A stretch of 64,000 bases of DNA from Sinorhizobium glycinis (GCF_001651865.1 NZ_LPUX01000062.1:62001-126000); one strand, 5' to 3'; numbered from the stretch's first letter, positions 10,063 through 18,701 are shown. Numbers and translations are program-made. The notes: generated by a model from the letters alone, not told the origin.

Positions 10063-11262
10063 ATGCACCTGTCCATGTGGACCTATCCCTGGGACGTTCA
10101 GGATCAGGGAATTGCGGGAACAGTATCGGATCTGAGGGAGAGGGCGGGTCTCAACACCGTCAGCCTGGCGACCTCCTACCATGCCGGGCGCTTTCTCCAG
10201 CCGCGCAGCCCCTCGCAAAAGGCTTACTTCCCGGAAGACGGAACGGTCTACTTTCGACCGGACCGAACGCTGTGGCACGACAAGGAGATCCGGCCTCTGA
10301 TGGCGCGCAACGTCGAGGAGCGCGGCGACATGCTGGCTGCGTTGATCGCCGACCGGGCCCGGGGCGGCATGAAGGTCTCATGCTGGACCGTCTGTCTGCA
10401 CAACACCCGCCTCGGCATGCTTCATCCCGGCGATGTGACGCGCAACGCCTATGGCAACCCGAATTACTACAATCTCTGTCCCTCGAGCCCGGCGGCCCGC
10501 GACTATGTCGTAACCCTGGTCCGGGACATCACCGTCAACTATCAACCGGATATGCTGGAACTCGAAAGTCCGAACTTCATGGGCTTCGCGCATGAATATC
10601 ATCACGAAAAAGACGGCGTGGGGTTGAACGAGGAGGATGACTTTCTCCTGTCGATCTGCTTCTGCGAGCACTGCATCGCGCGAGCGGCGCATGCGGGTGT
10701 CGATGCGGAAGGCGCCCGGCAGACAGTCAGGCGTTTCATCGCCGAGATGTGCGAGCGTGAGATTCCGGAGAAGCAGTTCATCGACTTCCCCGCCGAGGGC
10801 ATCGACGCCTTCAGAGATCATATGGCCCTTCACGACTATCTGACGTGGCGCACGGAGCCGGTCACGTCTCTCATCCGCGAGATCAAGAATGCGGCACGTC
10901 CCGGAACCAAGATCGTCCTGATCGATCTCAAGGACGGCTGGTTGGGTGGCGTGGATCTCGGCGCGGTCGGAGAAGTGTGCGACGGTGCGATCTTGTGTTG
11001 TTATTCCATGACGCCCGACGCAATCGCGAGCGTGATCGGCAGCGGTCGCGCGTCACTGGGCGCAGAGAAATTCCTCAGCGTCGGACTTCGGGTGTTTTAT
11101 CCGGAGGTGGCATCGGTCGATCGTCTGGCCGAACGGGCGAAAGCGGCGGTCGGTGCCGGGGCGGACGGGGTGAACTTCTACAACTACGGTCTGATTCCGG
11201 CCCGCCGGCTTGATTGGGTGCGCATTGCGAGCGCTGGTTTGTCGAAACCTCCGCATCGCTGA
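10063..11262 (+). CDS. Unrecognised catabolic-operon protein, probable TIM barrel
   Basis: 399 residues that I cannot place in a named family. The N-terminus (HLSMWTYPWD), the ELESPNFMGF strand and the alternating pattern ending in AGADGVNFYNYG suggest a glycoside-hydrolase-like (beta/alpha)8 barrel. A CxxC pair in FCEHCIARA could bind metal or be structural. There is no signal peptide, so it should be cytoplasmic. It is the last gene of the importer operon, 19 bases after the deacylase. Its job is probably hydrolysis or isomerisation of the imported compound, but that is inference from context only. Confidence 0.7.
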   Translation: MHLSMWTYPWDVQDQGIAGTVSDLRERAGLNTVSLATSYHAGRFLQPRSPSQKAYFPEDGTVYFRPDRTLWHDKEIRPLMARNVEERGDMLAALIADRARGGMKVSCWTVCLHNTRLGMLHPGDVTRNAYGNPNYYNLCPSSPAARDYVVTLVRDITVNYQPDMLELESPNFMGFAHEYHHEKDGVGLNEEDDFLLSICFCEHCIARAAHAGVDAEGARQTVRRFIAEMCEREIPEKQFIDFPAEGIDAFRDHMALHDYLTWRTEPVTSLIREIKNAARPGTKIVLIDLKDGWLGGVDLGAVGEVCDGAILCCYSMTPDAIASVIGSGRASLGAEKFLSVGLRVFYPEVASVDRLAERAKAAVGAGADGVNFYNYGLIPARRLDWVRIASAGLSKPPHR

Positions 11263-11298
11263 GATCTCGGAAAATCGTCGAACGATGACGTCCGAGCT

Positions 11299-11628
11299 GT
11301 GGGTGTTGTTGGGCGGTCCAAGGGTGAATTGCGCAGGGCCTTGCCGGAGATCACGCAGCTGCTGAACGAGCTGGATCGGATCGTTGCGGATATGCAAAAG
11401 GCCCAGCACGATGGTAAGGGGCGGGATTTTCTCGCGCTCGACACCGCCTTCCACGACGCCCTCATCGCAGCCTCCGGCAATCCCTATTTCACGAGCGCCT
11501 ATTCACTTATCGGGGCCAAGATGGCGGCGCTGCGATACCCGCTCGGCATGATGTGGTCGACCGCTTCGCGGCAGGATCGGCAGAAAGCCGCATGCGCAGT
11601 GCTGACTTCAGCCCGCTACACTCGCTGA
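11299..11628 (+). pseudogene. Truncated GntR-family (FadR/FCD) regulator
   Basis: The stretch LNELDRIVADMQ to FLALDTAFHDALIAASGNPY matches the central part of the FCD ligand-binding domain of FadR-type GntR regulators. The N-terminal winged helix is missing and the C-terminal helices dissolve after about 11560 into unrelated residues (TASRQDRQKA onward). No start codon with a ribosome site is apparent. This is likely a relic of the regulator of the upstream catabolic operon, cut at both ends. Confidence 0.65.
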
Positions 11629-12684
11629 AGCAGGCTTAAGCACTGTCGATGAATGATCCAGAGACCAAGATGCGAGATAACCGGAGACCTTCCAAAACAG
11701 GAGAGCTAGAGCGCCTCCGACAATGCCGTCGCTTGCGTAATGCCATCCGAGCTGGACTGACCCGATCGCGATTATGAGCGCAAAGCCGGTTCCAAGCCAG
11801 CGACGAAGATACCCCATGCTCCAGGTCGCGCAGGCGATTATGACCGCAAAGACGACGTGCAGACTTGGCATTGCGGAGATACCGGAAATCGCGCCGGTTT
11901 CGCTCGTATAGGCGGCCCAGAGGCCTTTTTGAGCAGTCAGTGCCCAGACCATCGCCGTCTCGGAATTCACTTGCTCTAGGAGCTGCATCAGCGGCGCATA
12001 GGTCCGATCTCCGGTTAGCGGCTCCACGAAGCATGGTCCGACCGATGAAAACACGATCGCAAGAACATTGCCTGCCACCAGCCATCCTAACAGCGCAGAG
12101 AACATGAACCGTAGGCGCAACAGATGATTGGAGGTCCACGCAGCCCAAACCAGGGAGCACGCAACGAGAATGAGCCACAGGTTGTAGAAGAAGTTTATAA
12201 CGACGATAGCATAGGCGTTTCCAAAGGCAGCACTCGTCAGGACGTACGGGTCGATCCCGCCAAATATTGCACGATCAAATTCAATCAGGACAGGATCCCA
12301 AGAGAACGCATTGATGGCAGGTATGGTTGACTTGATCGTCGCAAAGACGGTGATCATGCCAATGAATATCACCATCGAATGAAGCGCATGGGCGTAACGA
12401 TCGTCGCGGACCAACACGTCACGCACGTGCTTGATCAATGCAGCGGTGGGCCGCTCTCGCTGCTCGATCAAAAACCGAATGACAGTCCATAGCATATAAC
12501 TCAGAGCATAGATGAGCATCGCCACCAATGAGCACTGGAGGAAGAAGATCCCGGCTTCGTAGTAGGGCTCGACACCCAAGTACCACACCAGCCCGCACAT
12601 GGAAGCGATGTGCAATAGCAGGATCAAGTGGGCAAGGCGGTAGTCAGCCTTCGTTCGCCCCATTGCAGAAAGGAACGCCTTCAT
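11608..12684 (-). CDS. PAP2-superfamily (Aur1/Ipt-like) membrane phosphatase/phosphotransferase
   Basis: 358-residue polytopic membrane protein with about six to eight transmembrane segments and the split acid-phosphatase signature of the PAP2_3 (inositol-phosphotransferase-like) group: SSVGPCFVEP, GISAMPSLHV and GWHYASDGI, giving the two catalytic histidines and the late aspartate. Such enzymes dephosphorylate or transfer phosphate-linked head groups of lipids at the periplasmic face. A paralogue is encoded at 27423-28448 on the same strand; the pair brackets the Tad locus. An internal ATG at 12663 is an alternative start. Confidence 0.85.
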   Translation of the reverse strand: MKAFLSAMGRTKADYRLAHLILLLHIASMCGLVWYLGVEPYYEAGIFFLQCSLVAMLIYALSYMLWTVIRFLIEQRERPTAALIKHVRDVLVRDDRYAHALHSMVIFIGMITVFATIKSTIPAINAFSWDPVLIEFDRAIFGGIDPYVLTSAAFGNAYAIVVINFFYNLWLILVACSLVWAAWTSNHLLRLRFMFSALLGWLVAGNVLAIVFSSVGPCFVEPLTGDRTYAPLMQLLEQVNSETAMVWALTAQKGLWAAYTSETGAISGISAMPSLHVVFAVIIACATWSMGYLRRWLGTGFALIIAIGSVQLGWHYASDGIVGGALALLFWKVSGYLASWSLDHSSTVLKPASASVAG

Positions 12685-12828
12685 CAGAGTTCAACCGTGA
12701 TTTCCCCAATCAATAGTTGAGTTGTTTCTCGTGTGCTGTCAACTCGCCCGCATTTGGTAGCCCAGGGGGCAGTTCCGAGGAGGCGCTGATGTTGGTAGCG
12801 CATCCGCCGGGCAAATAATTTAGCGCGC

Positions 12829-13350
12829 TCAGGCAAAGCCCGGCCGCAAGGCCATTGTGCCGAGTGCGGCGGCAACCATGATGACGCCATACGGGATTTT
12901 GCGCGTCGTGCGGATCTCTTCCAGGCGCACCACCACGGAAAAGTGCGCCAGCTGCAGCGGCATCGGCAGCTTGAGGATCAACAGTGCCGCGATGCCGCCG
13001 ATCAGCAGGAAGATTGCGAAGGGCAGCATGCCGTGCCAACCGATGAAGAGGCCGATCGGCAGAAAAAGCTTGGAGTCGCCGGCGCCGAAGAGCTTGAATG
13101 ACCAGAGGCCGAAGCCGAGGGCGAAGAGTAGCAGGCCGGCTCCGACATCGCCGGCAATGCCGGACGAGGAGAAGAGTGCCGCGCCCACATCTTCGGCCGT
13201 CAGCAGTTTCAACGCAGCTTGGAGCGCATAGACGGCGGTCAGGGCCAGCACGATCGCGTTCGGTATTTTCCAGAGCCGGAAATCGCTCCAGGCGGCATAA
13301 AGTAAAAGTAATACTGTTGACACAATCAAAATGTTGATTTCGCCAATCAT
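12829..13350 (-). CDS. cpaA: Prepilin peptidase CpaA/TadV
   Basis: 173-residue type IV leader peptidase (A24 family) that cleaves and may methylate Flp-type prepilins at the inner membrane. The two catalytic aspartates are seen in WSDFRLWKIPN and GAGDSK, and five to six hydrophobic segments span the protein. Length suits the short, Tad-type enzymes lacking the N-terminal methylase loop. Unlike Caulobacter, where cpaA follows pilA on the same strand, here it is transcribed divergently from pilA, so the two do not share an operon. Confidence 0.92.
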   Translation of the reverse strand: MIGEINILIVSTVLLLLYAAWSDFRLWKIPNAIVLALTAVYALQAALKLLTAEDVGAALFSSSGIAGDVGAGLLLFALGFGLWSFKLFGAGDSKLFLPIGLFIGWHGMLPFAIFLLIGGIAALLILKLPMPLQLAHFSVVVRLEEIRTTRKIPYGVIMVAAALGTMALRPGFA

Positions 13351-13667
13351 CTTTATTCATGCTCCATACGGTCGGAACTGATCATTTTCTAAGAATTCGG
13401 GATTTTATAATCCCTACGGGTTATGTGATCGTCAATATATAATCCAGTCAGACTTAATTCGATACTGCTATCTTTTCGTCGTAAGAGAGGAGATTTCCAT
13501 TTATTATCTTAACCATAAACTACATCTGCGGAAAACTGCTAAATATAAGGATTGACGATTTTGAGTTTAACGGTTTATTAATCAACGCAGTCGGCGAGAT
13601 GGTCTCAACGGCGGCGCGGCCCGGGGATAATTGCGGCTCGCGGAGTATATTTTGGAGGTATTTCTCG
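13351..13667. promoter_or_regulatory. AT-rich divergent promoter region between cpaA and pilA
   Basis: 317 bases of AT-rich sequence unlike the GC-rich flanks. For pilA, TTGACG at 13552-13557 and TATTAA at 13576-13581 (18-base spacing) form a reasonable promoter, followed by a ~90-base leader and GGAGG at 13654-13658. I see no coding sequence. AT-rich control regions of this kind often bind nucleoid proteins or regulators of pili, but no specific operator is identifiable by eye. Confidence 0.4.
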
Positions 13668-13859
13668 ATGAAAGCTTTTGTATCTAAAGTAGCCGCTTTC
13701 GCGCGGGAAGAAGACGGCGTTGCGCTGACCGAGTATCTTATTCTGCTCGCCCTGCTGGTTGGCGGCGTGATCGCGGCCGTGACCGCCGCGGGCTCAAACC
13801 TGAGCGCTGCTTGGGAGTCATGGGGATCGTGGTGGACGTCCGAAGTATCGGCGCCGTAA
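13668..13859 (+). CDS. pilA: Flp/Fap-type major pilin
   Basis: 63-residue Flp pilin. The short positive leader ends in EEDG, followed by the mature start VALTEYLILLALL with the glutamate and tyrosine at positions +5 and +6 that define Flp pilins, and a single hydrophobic helix. CpaA should cut after the glycine at about residue 17. The mature protein would be about 46 residues, ending in a tryptophan-rich tail. GGAGG lies 9 bases before the ATG. It heads the cpaBC... gene run, from which it is separated by a strong hairpin. Confidence 0.93.
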   Translation: MKAFVSKVAAFAREEDGVALTEYLILLALLVGGVIAAVTAAGSNLSAAWESWGSWWTSEVSAP

Positions 13860-13877
13860 GGTTTGTCTCAAGAACCC

Positions 13878-13910
13878 AGGAGGGGTTTGTTAACCCCTCC
13901 TCGGTATTTT
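13878..13910 (+). terminator. Hairpin after pilA (attenuator or terminator)
   Basis: AGGAGGGGTT (13878-13887) and AACCCCTCCT (13892-13901) form a perfect 10-bp stem with a four-base loop, followed by a T-rich tail around 13904-13914. Placed 18 bases after the pilA stop and ~55 before cpaB, it can end most transcripts after the abundant pilin while letting some read into the assembly genes. Confidence 0.8.
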
Positions 13911-13955
13911 ATTTATTGTCGGAAAAGTATTTCGATCAAGTATGGAGTGTCGGCG

Positions 13956-14954
13956 ATGCGTTCTTCGACGGTCACTAGTCTTGCTGTCGCCATTTTGCTT
14001 GCTTCCGGAGCGGTCTTCGGGACGCGGACTTATCTCGCGGACCAGCAGGCCCGGCTTGCTGCAGCCAATTCTACAAAGGTTCCCGAGAAGACGCTCGTTG
14101 TTGCCGCCAAGCCGATGCGCTTCGGCGACCGGGTTCGCCCGGAAAATCTAAAAGCCATTCCCTGGCCCTCGGAAGAACAGCCGGAGGGTTCGTTCCTGAC
14201 GATTGAGACGCTCCTCGGAGACGACACGGAGCCGCGTTATGCGATGGAGGCGATCGATCCGGGCGAGCCGGTGCTCTCCTCCAAGATTACGGGCGCAGGC
14301 GAGCGTGCCACGCTGTCGGCGGCGCTCGACCAGGGCATGAAGGCAGTCTCCATCCGCGTCAACGACGTGCTCGGCGTCGCCGGTTTCGTGCGTCCTTCGG
14401 ATCGCGTGGATGTTCTCCTGACCCGCGTCGTCCGGCAACAGAACAACAGCGAGCAGACTTATGTGGACGTTCTGCTCCAGGGCGTGAAGGTGCTGGCGGT
14501 CGACCAGACCGCGGACGAGCGCAAGGACGAGCCTTCAATCGTAAAAACCGTCACCTTCGAGGTGACGACCGACGAGGCGCAGCGCCTGACGCTCGGCGCG
14601 AGCATCGGCACATTGTCCTTGGCGCTTCGCAACATCGCCTCTTCAAATGTCGAACAGACGCGGCCGATCACGGTTGCCGATCTTGGCGGCGGCCTGATCT
14701 CTGCGGATCTCGCTAAGTCCTCCGAAGATGGGCGATTCGCGACGATCGAGGATCTCGTGCGCAAGGTCGGGGACGAGCTCGGAAACCGGATCGACTCGGT
14801 CGAAAGTCGCATGAAAACACCAGTGCGCGAAAAACAGGTACAGATTGCAGAACGAAAAACAGAACCACTCTTGCCCGTAGAGCCGAAATGGGCCACGGTC
14901 GGCGTCTGGAACACGACGAAGCGCGAAGAGCACCGAGTCGGCATGATCCAATGA
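13956..14954 (+). CDS. cpaB: Flp pilus assembly protein CpaB/RcpC
   Basis: 332 residues with an N-terminal membrane anchor (about residues 7-23) followed by a SAF domain (VVAAKPMRFGDRVRPENLK...) and the CpaB C-terminal region (MKAVSIRVNDVLGVAGFVRPSDRVDVLLTR split across residues ~135-165). CpaB is a periplasmic component that works with the CpaC secretin. The start at 13956 has GGAG 8 bases upstream; an earlier in-frame codon lies inside the hairpin region and is not credible. Its stop is followed 64 bases later by the chosen cpaC start. Confidence 0.9.
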   Translation: MRSSTVTSLAVAILLASGAVFGTRTYLADQQARLAAANSTKVPEKTLVVAAKPMRFGDRVRPENLKAIPWPSEEQPEGSFLTIETLLGDDTEPRYAMEAIDPGEPVLSSKITGAGERATLSAALDQGMKAVSIRVNDVLGVAGFVRPSDRVDVLLTRVVRQQNNSEQTYVDVLLQGVKVLAVDQTADERKDEPSIVKTVTFEVTTDEAQRLTLGASIGTLSLALRNIASSNVEQTRPITVADLGGGLISADLAKSSEDGRFATIEDLVRKVGDELGNRIDSVESRMKTPVREKQVQIAERKTEPLLPVEPKWATVGVWNTTKREEHRVGMIQ

Positions 14955-15018
14955 AGCGAGGGGTGCGGCTTTGCCCGCAGGCGCTGTGGCTGAACGAGGA
15001 GCGGAGGCAGACGCGGGA

Positions 15019-16509
15019 ATGTCTAGGGGAATGAAGAGCAGGGCGGCAAGAGCCGGAACCCTGGCGGCGGTAGGCGCGGCAATTATTGCCTATGGTGGTT
15101 GGGGGCCCGGCCTTGTAGGCCCCGCCGATGCCCAGGAAAAATTCATAAGCCTGACCGGCTCGGTCCAGCAGGTGACGCTGGCGCCTAACGACACGATGAC
15201 GATCCGGACCGGCAAGCCCTTCGGCGACCTTGTGATTGGCAGCGCCGACATGATCGACGTCGTGCCGCTTTCTGACCAGTCGCTCTTCATCCGCGGCAAG
15301 CAGATGGGTGCTACTAATATATCCGTCTATGACGACAATAAGGCGCTTGTCGGCGTTATCGATGTGCGCGTCGCCGCCGATTTCAGTGAAGTCGCATCGG
15401 CGATCCGCTCTACGGCACCCTCGGCGCAGGTGCGGGTCTTCAACTCCAACGATCGCATTCGCTTGACAGGGACGGTGCGGGACGCCGTCGAACTGCAGCG
15501 TGTGCTCGAGATCGCCCAGTCCTATTCAGAAACACCGGTGCTGAACCAATTGCGCGTCGCCGAATCGCAGCAGGTGATGTTGGAGGTTCGGGTGATCGAG
15601 GCCTCGCGCCAGACCGGCCGCGACCTCGGTATCGGCTGGTCCGGCCAGGGCAGGAACGGCATCGGCAAGGCGACGACCAGTCAGGGTATCGCGGTCAATG
15701 ACGACGGCGCTCTTGTCCGGACACTCGAGGATGCTGCAGGTGCCGCAACCGGTATGCAGCCTTTCGGTCAGCTGATCGCCAAAGTGCTGGAGATTTCCGG
15801 TGGCCAGATTGACATCGTCATCAACGCCCTGGAGCAGAAGGGTTTGGTACGCCGGTTGGCGCAGCCGAACCTGATCGCCATGAGCGGCGAAACGGCAAGC
15901 TTCCACGCCGGCGGCGAGGTGCCGATCCAGTCAACGGTCGCGAACGGTGCGACGCTTGCAACCGAGACCGATTACCGCCCCTTCGGCGTGCGGCTCACCT
16001 TCTCGCCTGTGGTGCTCGACGGCGGTCTGATCAGCCTGAAGATTGAGCCGGAGGTCTCGGAACTCGACACCTCGATCAACGTCAATGGCAATCCCGGCTT
16101 CATCTCGCGCGCTGCAAGCACGACGGTGGCACTGCGTGACGGCCAAAGCTTTGCCATGGCGGGCCTGCTTCAATCGGTCAATGCCAAGGACGTTCAGCAA
16201 TTGCCATGGCTGGGACAGGTTCCAGTGATCGGCGCGCTGTTCCGCTCGACAAGCTTCCTGAAACGGGAGTCGGACCTCGTCATCGTCGTCACCCCGCATA
16301 TCGTGCGGCCGTCGAAGCCGGGCGAAGACCTCTACAGCCCGCTCGAACAGACGCGCTCGTCAAACGACGTCGAGCTCTTCGCGCTCGGTATCCTAGAGGT
16401 GGATAAGGATATGCTGCGTCGCTTCCGCAATGGCGAAGGCGTGAAAGGGCCCTATGGCCATCGTCTCGATCTCGACGTGGGAGGCGCAGTTGTCCTTTCC
16501 AAGAAGTAA
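15019..16509 (+). CDS. cpaC: Tad secretin CpaC/RcpA
   Basis: 496-residue outer-membrane secretin. A signal sequence (residues ~8-39, ending near ADAQ) is followed by a pilus-assembly N-terminal domain (VTLAPNDTMTIRTGKPFGD...), a BON-like segment (NDRIRLTGTVRDAVE) and the secretin domain with GETASFHAGGEVPI and VPVIGALFRS near the C-terminus. It forms the outer-membrane pore for the Flp pilus. GGAGG lies 11 bases before the chosen ATG; a TTG at 14971 and an ATG at 15031 are alternatives. Confidence 0.92.
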   Translation: MSRGMKSRAARAGTLAAVGAAIIAYGGWGPGLVGPADAQEKFISLTGSVQQVTLAPNDTMTIRTGKPFGDLVIGSADMIDVVPLSDQSLFIRGKQMGATNISVYDDNKALVGVIDVRVAADFSEVASAIRSTAPSAQVRVFNSNDRIRLTGTVRDAVELQRVLEIAQSYSETPVLNQLRVAESQQVMLEVRVIEASRQTGRDLGIGWSGQGRNGIGKATTSQGIAVNDDGALVRTLEDAAGAATGMQPFGQLIAKVLEISGGQIDIVINALEQKGLVRRLAQPNLIAMSGETASFHAGGEVPIQSTVANGATLATETDYRPFGVRLTFSPVVLDGGLISLKIEPEVSELDTSINVNGNPGFISRAASTTVALRDGQSFAMAGLLQSVNAKDVQQLPWLGQVPVIGALFRSTSFLKRESDLVIVVTPHIVRPSKPGEDLYSPLEQTRSSNDVELFALGILEVDKDMLRRFRNGEGVKGPYGHRLDLDVGGAVVLSKK

Positions 16510-16801
16510 GCGCGCGCTGTTAGCTATCGCCGCCGCCGGCCTGCTCTCCGGCTGCGCCGATTATCTGAACCATCGTGACTCGATCACCTTCGGGGTCGGA
16601 AATGCGGTGGAGGCCAACAAGGCCATTCATATCCAGGACCCGTTCCCGCGGGCAGCGTATAACACGCAGATCGCCAGTGACGGGAAGGTCATGCACCGCG
16701 TCATCCGCACCTATCAGGGCGGCGGACAGACAAGCGCCCCGGCACCGCAGGCGGTGATCCTGCCGGTGGCCACGCCGCCGAACGGAGCGACGGCGCGGTA
16801 A
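16490..16801 (+). CDS. Small putative lipoprotein in the CpaD position
   Basis: 103 residues. A hydrophobic N-terminus ends in the lipobox LLSGC (cysteine about residue 21), predicting an outer-membrane lipoprotein. The rest contains FGVGNAVEANKAIHIQDPFP and a proline-rich tail. It lies where Tad loci of Caulobacter encode CpaD, the secretin-associated lipoprotein, but is only half that size and I cannot assert homology. GGGAGG at 16479-16484 supports the TTG at 16490, which overlaps the end of cpaC by 20 bases; an upstream ATG at 16454 is the alternative. Confidence 0.7.
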   Translation: MSFPRSKRALLAIAAAGLLSGCADYLNHRDSITFGVGNAVEANKAIHIQDPFPRAAYNTQIASDGKVMHRVIRTYQGGGQTSAPAPQAVILPVATPPNGATAR

Positions 16802-16840
16802 CGGTGGCGAATTGAACGGCAGATCGAGCCGGAAGGGAAT

Positions 16841-16878
16841 GTGAACCGAATACCAGCTTGTGAACCGAATACCAGCTT
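16841..16878 (+). repeat. Perfect 19-bp tandem duplication
   Basis: GTGAACCGAATACCAGCTT occurs twice without a gap (16841-16859 and 16860-16878) in the ~300-base spacer between the small lipoprotein and the TadG-like gene. No other copies were noticed. The remainder of the spacer (16802-17099) holds one hairpin and no recognisable gene. Confidence 0.9.
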
Positions 16879-16883
16879 GAATA

Positions 16884-16908
16884 ATCTTGGGTCGCATCGG
16901 CCCAAGAT
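16884..16908. terminator. Inverted repeat, possible terminator in the Tad locus
   Basis: ATCTTGGG (16884-16891) and CCCAAGAT (16901-16908) are perfect 8-bp arms with a nine-base loop. There is no T-run directly after, so it may be a processing or weak termination site rather than a strong intrinsic terminator. It splits the Tad gene run into an upstream (pilA-cpaBC-lipoprotein) and downstream (tadG onward) half. Confidence 0.4.
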
Positions 16909-17099
16909 CCTGAGTAAGGCGATCCGACTTTATAGGTTTTTTATAGTCGAGACGCGGGATGCGAGCGAATAACCGCTCACGATTTCCAAACTCCCGCTCT
17001 CGTTTTTTTAAGCATGTAGTTGTCTCAGGGGCGCTCGCGGTGTCCTGAGCGACGCGCAAGAGTCTCGGCGGATGAACCGGCGCGACCGAGGAGCAGCCA

Positions 17100-18701
17100 A
17101 TGTCGTTGCGTAAGGCTATTAAACGTTTCCTGGATGACAATCGTGGCTATGTCATCGCCTTGACGCTGATTTCCATGCCACTTCTGCTCGGTTTCTCGCT
17201 GCTCGTGATCGATGTGGGCCGTAGCGGCAATCTCCACACCGACCTGCAGAATGCGGTGGATGCCATGGCGCTCGCCGGCGCCCGCGAGCTCGACGGCCGC
17301 GACGACGCGATTACCCGCGCCGATGCGGCAATTGAGGCGCTTGCCAACAGCGCCGCCTTCGGGGGCGGCGGCACCGGCATGCAGCTCGGTTCGCACATCA
17401 CCGTTACCTATGATGCGGGGAACGATGCAGGAAGTACGGTAACCGTCACCTATCTCAAGGAAATTCCGGCTGACGATGACGATGCGATCGAGACTTCGAT
17501 GATCACCACGGATCCGAACGAAGCCTCTTATGCCTGGGTCATTGCCAAGGAACAGGCGATGACGACGATCTTCCCGATCCCGGTCGGTCTTGATCGCGAC
17601 ACGATCAACGTTTCCGCCGATGCGGTCGCGGTCTATCGGTCCAGCGCCTGCGACGTCACGCCGATCTATATCTGCAATCCGTTCGAGCCGGCCGGCAACA
17701 CGAGCGCCGCCGGCAACGAGGCGGCCGCAGAGGCGCTTCATACCAACTTCGCCGCCGGCAACCTGTACGGCCGCCAGATAGAGCTTCACAGCACCTCGTC
17801 GTCGGCTCCAGGCCCCGGCAACTTCGGCTTCCTTGCAACCTACGGTAACGGCGCCAATGTCCTTGCAGAAGCTCTGGCAACCGGCTCTCCGGGCGTCTGC
17901 TACAAGCAGGACGCGCTGGAGACGAAGACCGGCGCGATGGCCGGACCGGTCGAGGCAGGGCTCAACACACGCTTCGGCATGTATTCAGGGTCATTCGGCA
18001 GTGCGCGCGGCGATGGACGTTACCGGCCGGCCCGCAACGTCCGCTCGGCACAGAATCAGACAGGCGGCGCCAACAAGATCTGCGGCGAATACAACCCCAT
18101 CATGGCCGGAAGCACTGTCGGCGATATCAACCAGGCCGTGCCTCTTGGATATGGCGCCTCGATGACATCGCTTGCCGGCGGCCAGATCAGCAGCGGCAAT
18201 GACTGGCAGTATGGGAGCTACTGGAACGTCGCCCAAGGGACCGCCGCACCTTCCGTCAGCACGATCCTGAGCAACCATTCCAGCTATCCGTCGCCGACCG
18301 GCTCTCCGTCGCAACCTTCAGCCTACGACGTCTATCGCTACGAGCTCGACAACTCGGCGCTGATCAACCACGCCTCGGCGAGCGGCGAGACCGGTGCGCC
18401 TCGGACCGGCGGCCAGTGCTATACCGGGCCGGATCTTTCGAACTACACTGATGGCGACTATGGCGACCGGCGTGAGATTTTTGCCGCGATCGTCAACTGC
18501 GGCTATGAAAACGCCGTCGGCCATCTGAACGGCCACAAGGAGACGCAGGCCGTTGCCTTTGCCCGGATGTTCCTGACCAAGCCGGCCATCAAGCTCGGCA
18601 GCGAACGCTACCTTTCGCTCGAAATGATTGACATCACAGGCAAGGGCGGCCGCGGTACGCTCGATGAATTCCTGCGCGAGGAAGCGGAGTTGGTCCGATG
18701 A
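17100..18701 (+). CDS. TadG-like pilus assembly protein
   Basis: 533 residues. The N-terminus DDNRGYVIALTLISMPLLLGFSLLVIDVGRS is a TadG/TadE-type membrane segment, followed by LQNAVDAMALAGARELDGRDD, the hallmark of the Flp pilus-assembly TadG N-terminal region. The long extracytoplasmic part is rich in Gly, Ser, Asn and Thr. TadG-type proteins are minor components thought to act in pilus anchoring or assembly. It overlaps the TadE-like gene by four bases (ATGA). The start ATG follows GAGGAGC about 5-10 bases upstream. Confidence 0.85.
   Translation: MSLRKAIKRFLDDNRGYVIALTLISMPLLLGFSLLVIDVGRSGNLHTDLQNAVDAMALAGARELDGRDDAITRADAAIEALANSAAFGGGGTGMQLGSHITVTYDAGNDAGSTVTVTYLKEIPADDDDAIETSMITTDPNEASYAWVIAKEQAMTTIFPIPVGLDRDTINVSADAVAVYRSSACDVTPIYICNPFEPAGNTSAAGNEAAAEALHTNFAAGNLYGRQIELHSTSSSAPGPGNFGFLATYGNGANVLAEALATGSPGVCYKQDALETKTGAMAGPVEAGLNTRFGMYSGSFGSARGDGRYRPARNVRSAQNQTGGANKICGEYNPIMAGSTVGDINQAVPLGYGASMTSLAGGQISSGNDWQYGSYWNVAQGTAAPSVSTILSNHSSYPSPTGSPSQPSAYDVYRYELDNSALINHASASGETGAPRTGGQCYTGPDLSNYTDGDYGDRREIFAAIVNCGYENAVGHLNGHKETQAVAFARMFLTKPAIKLGSERYLSLEMIDITGKGGRGTLDEFLREEAELVR

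Noticed and set aside
16841-16878. Short direct repeats that could suggest a CRISPR array.
   Set aside because: Only two units, directly abutting with no spacer, and no cas genes anywhere in the window.
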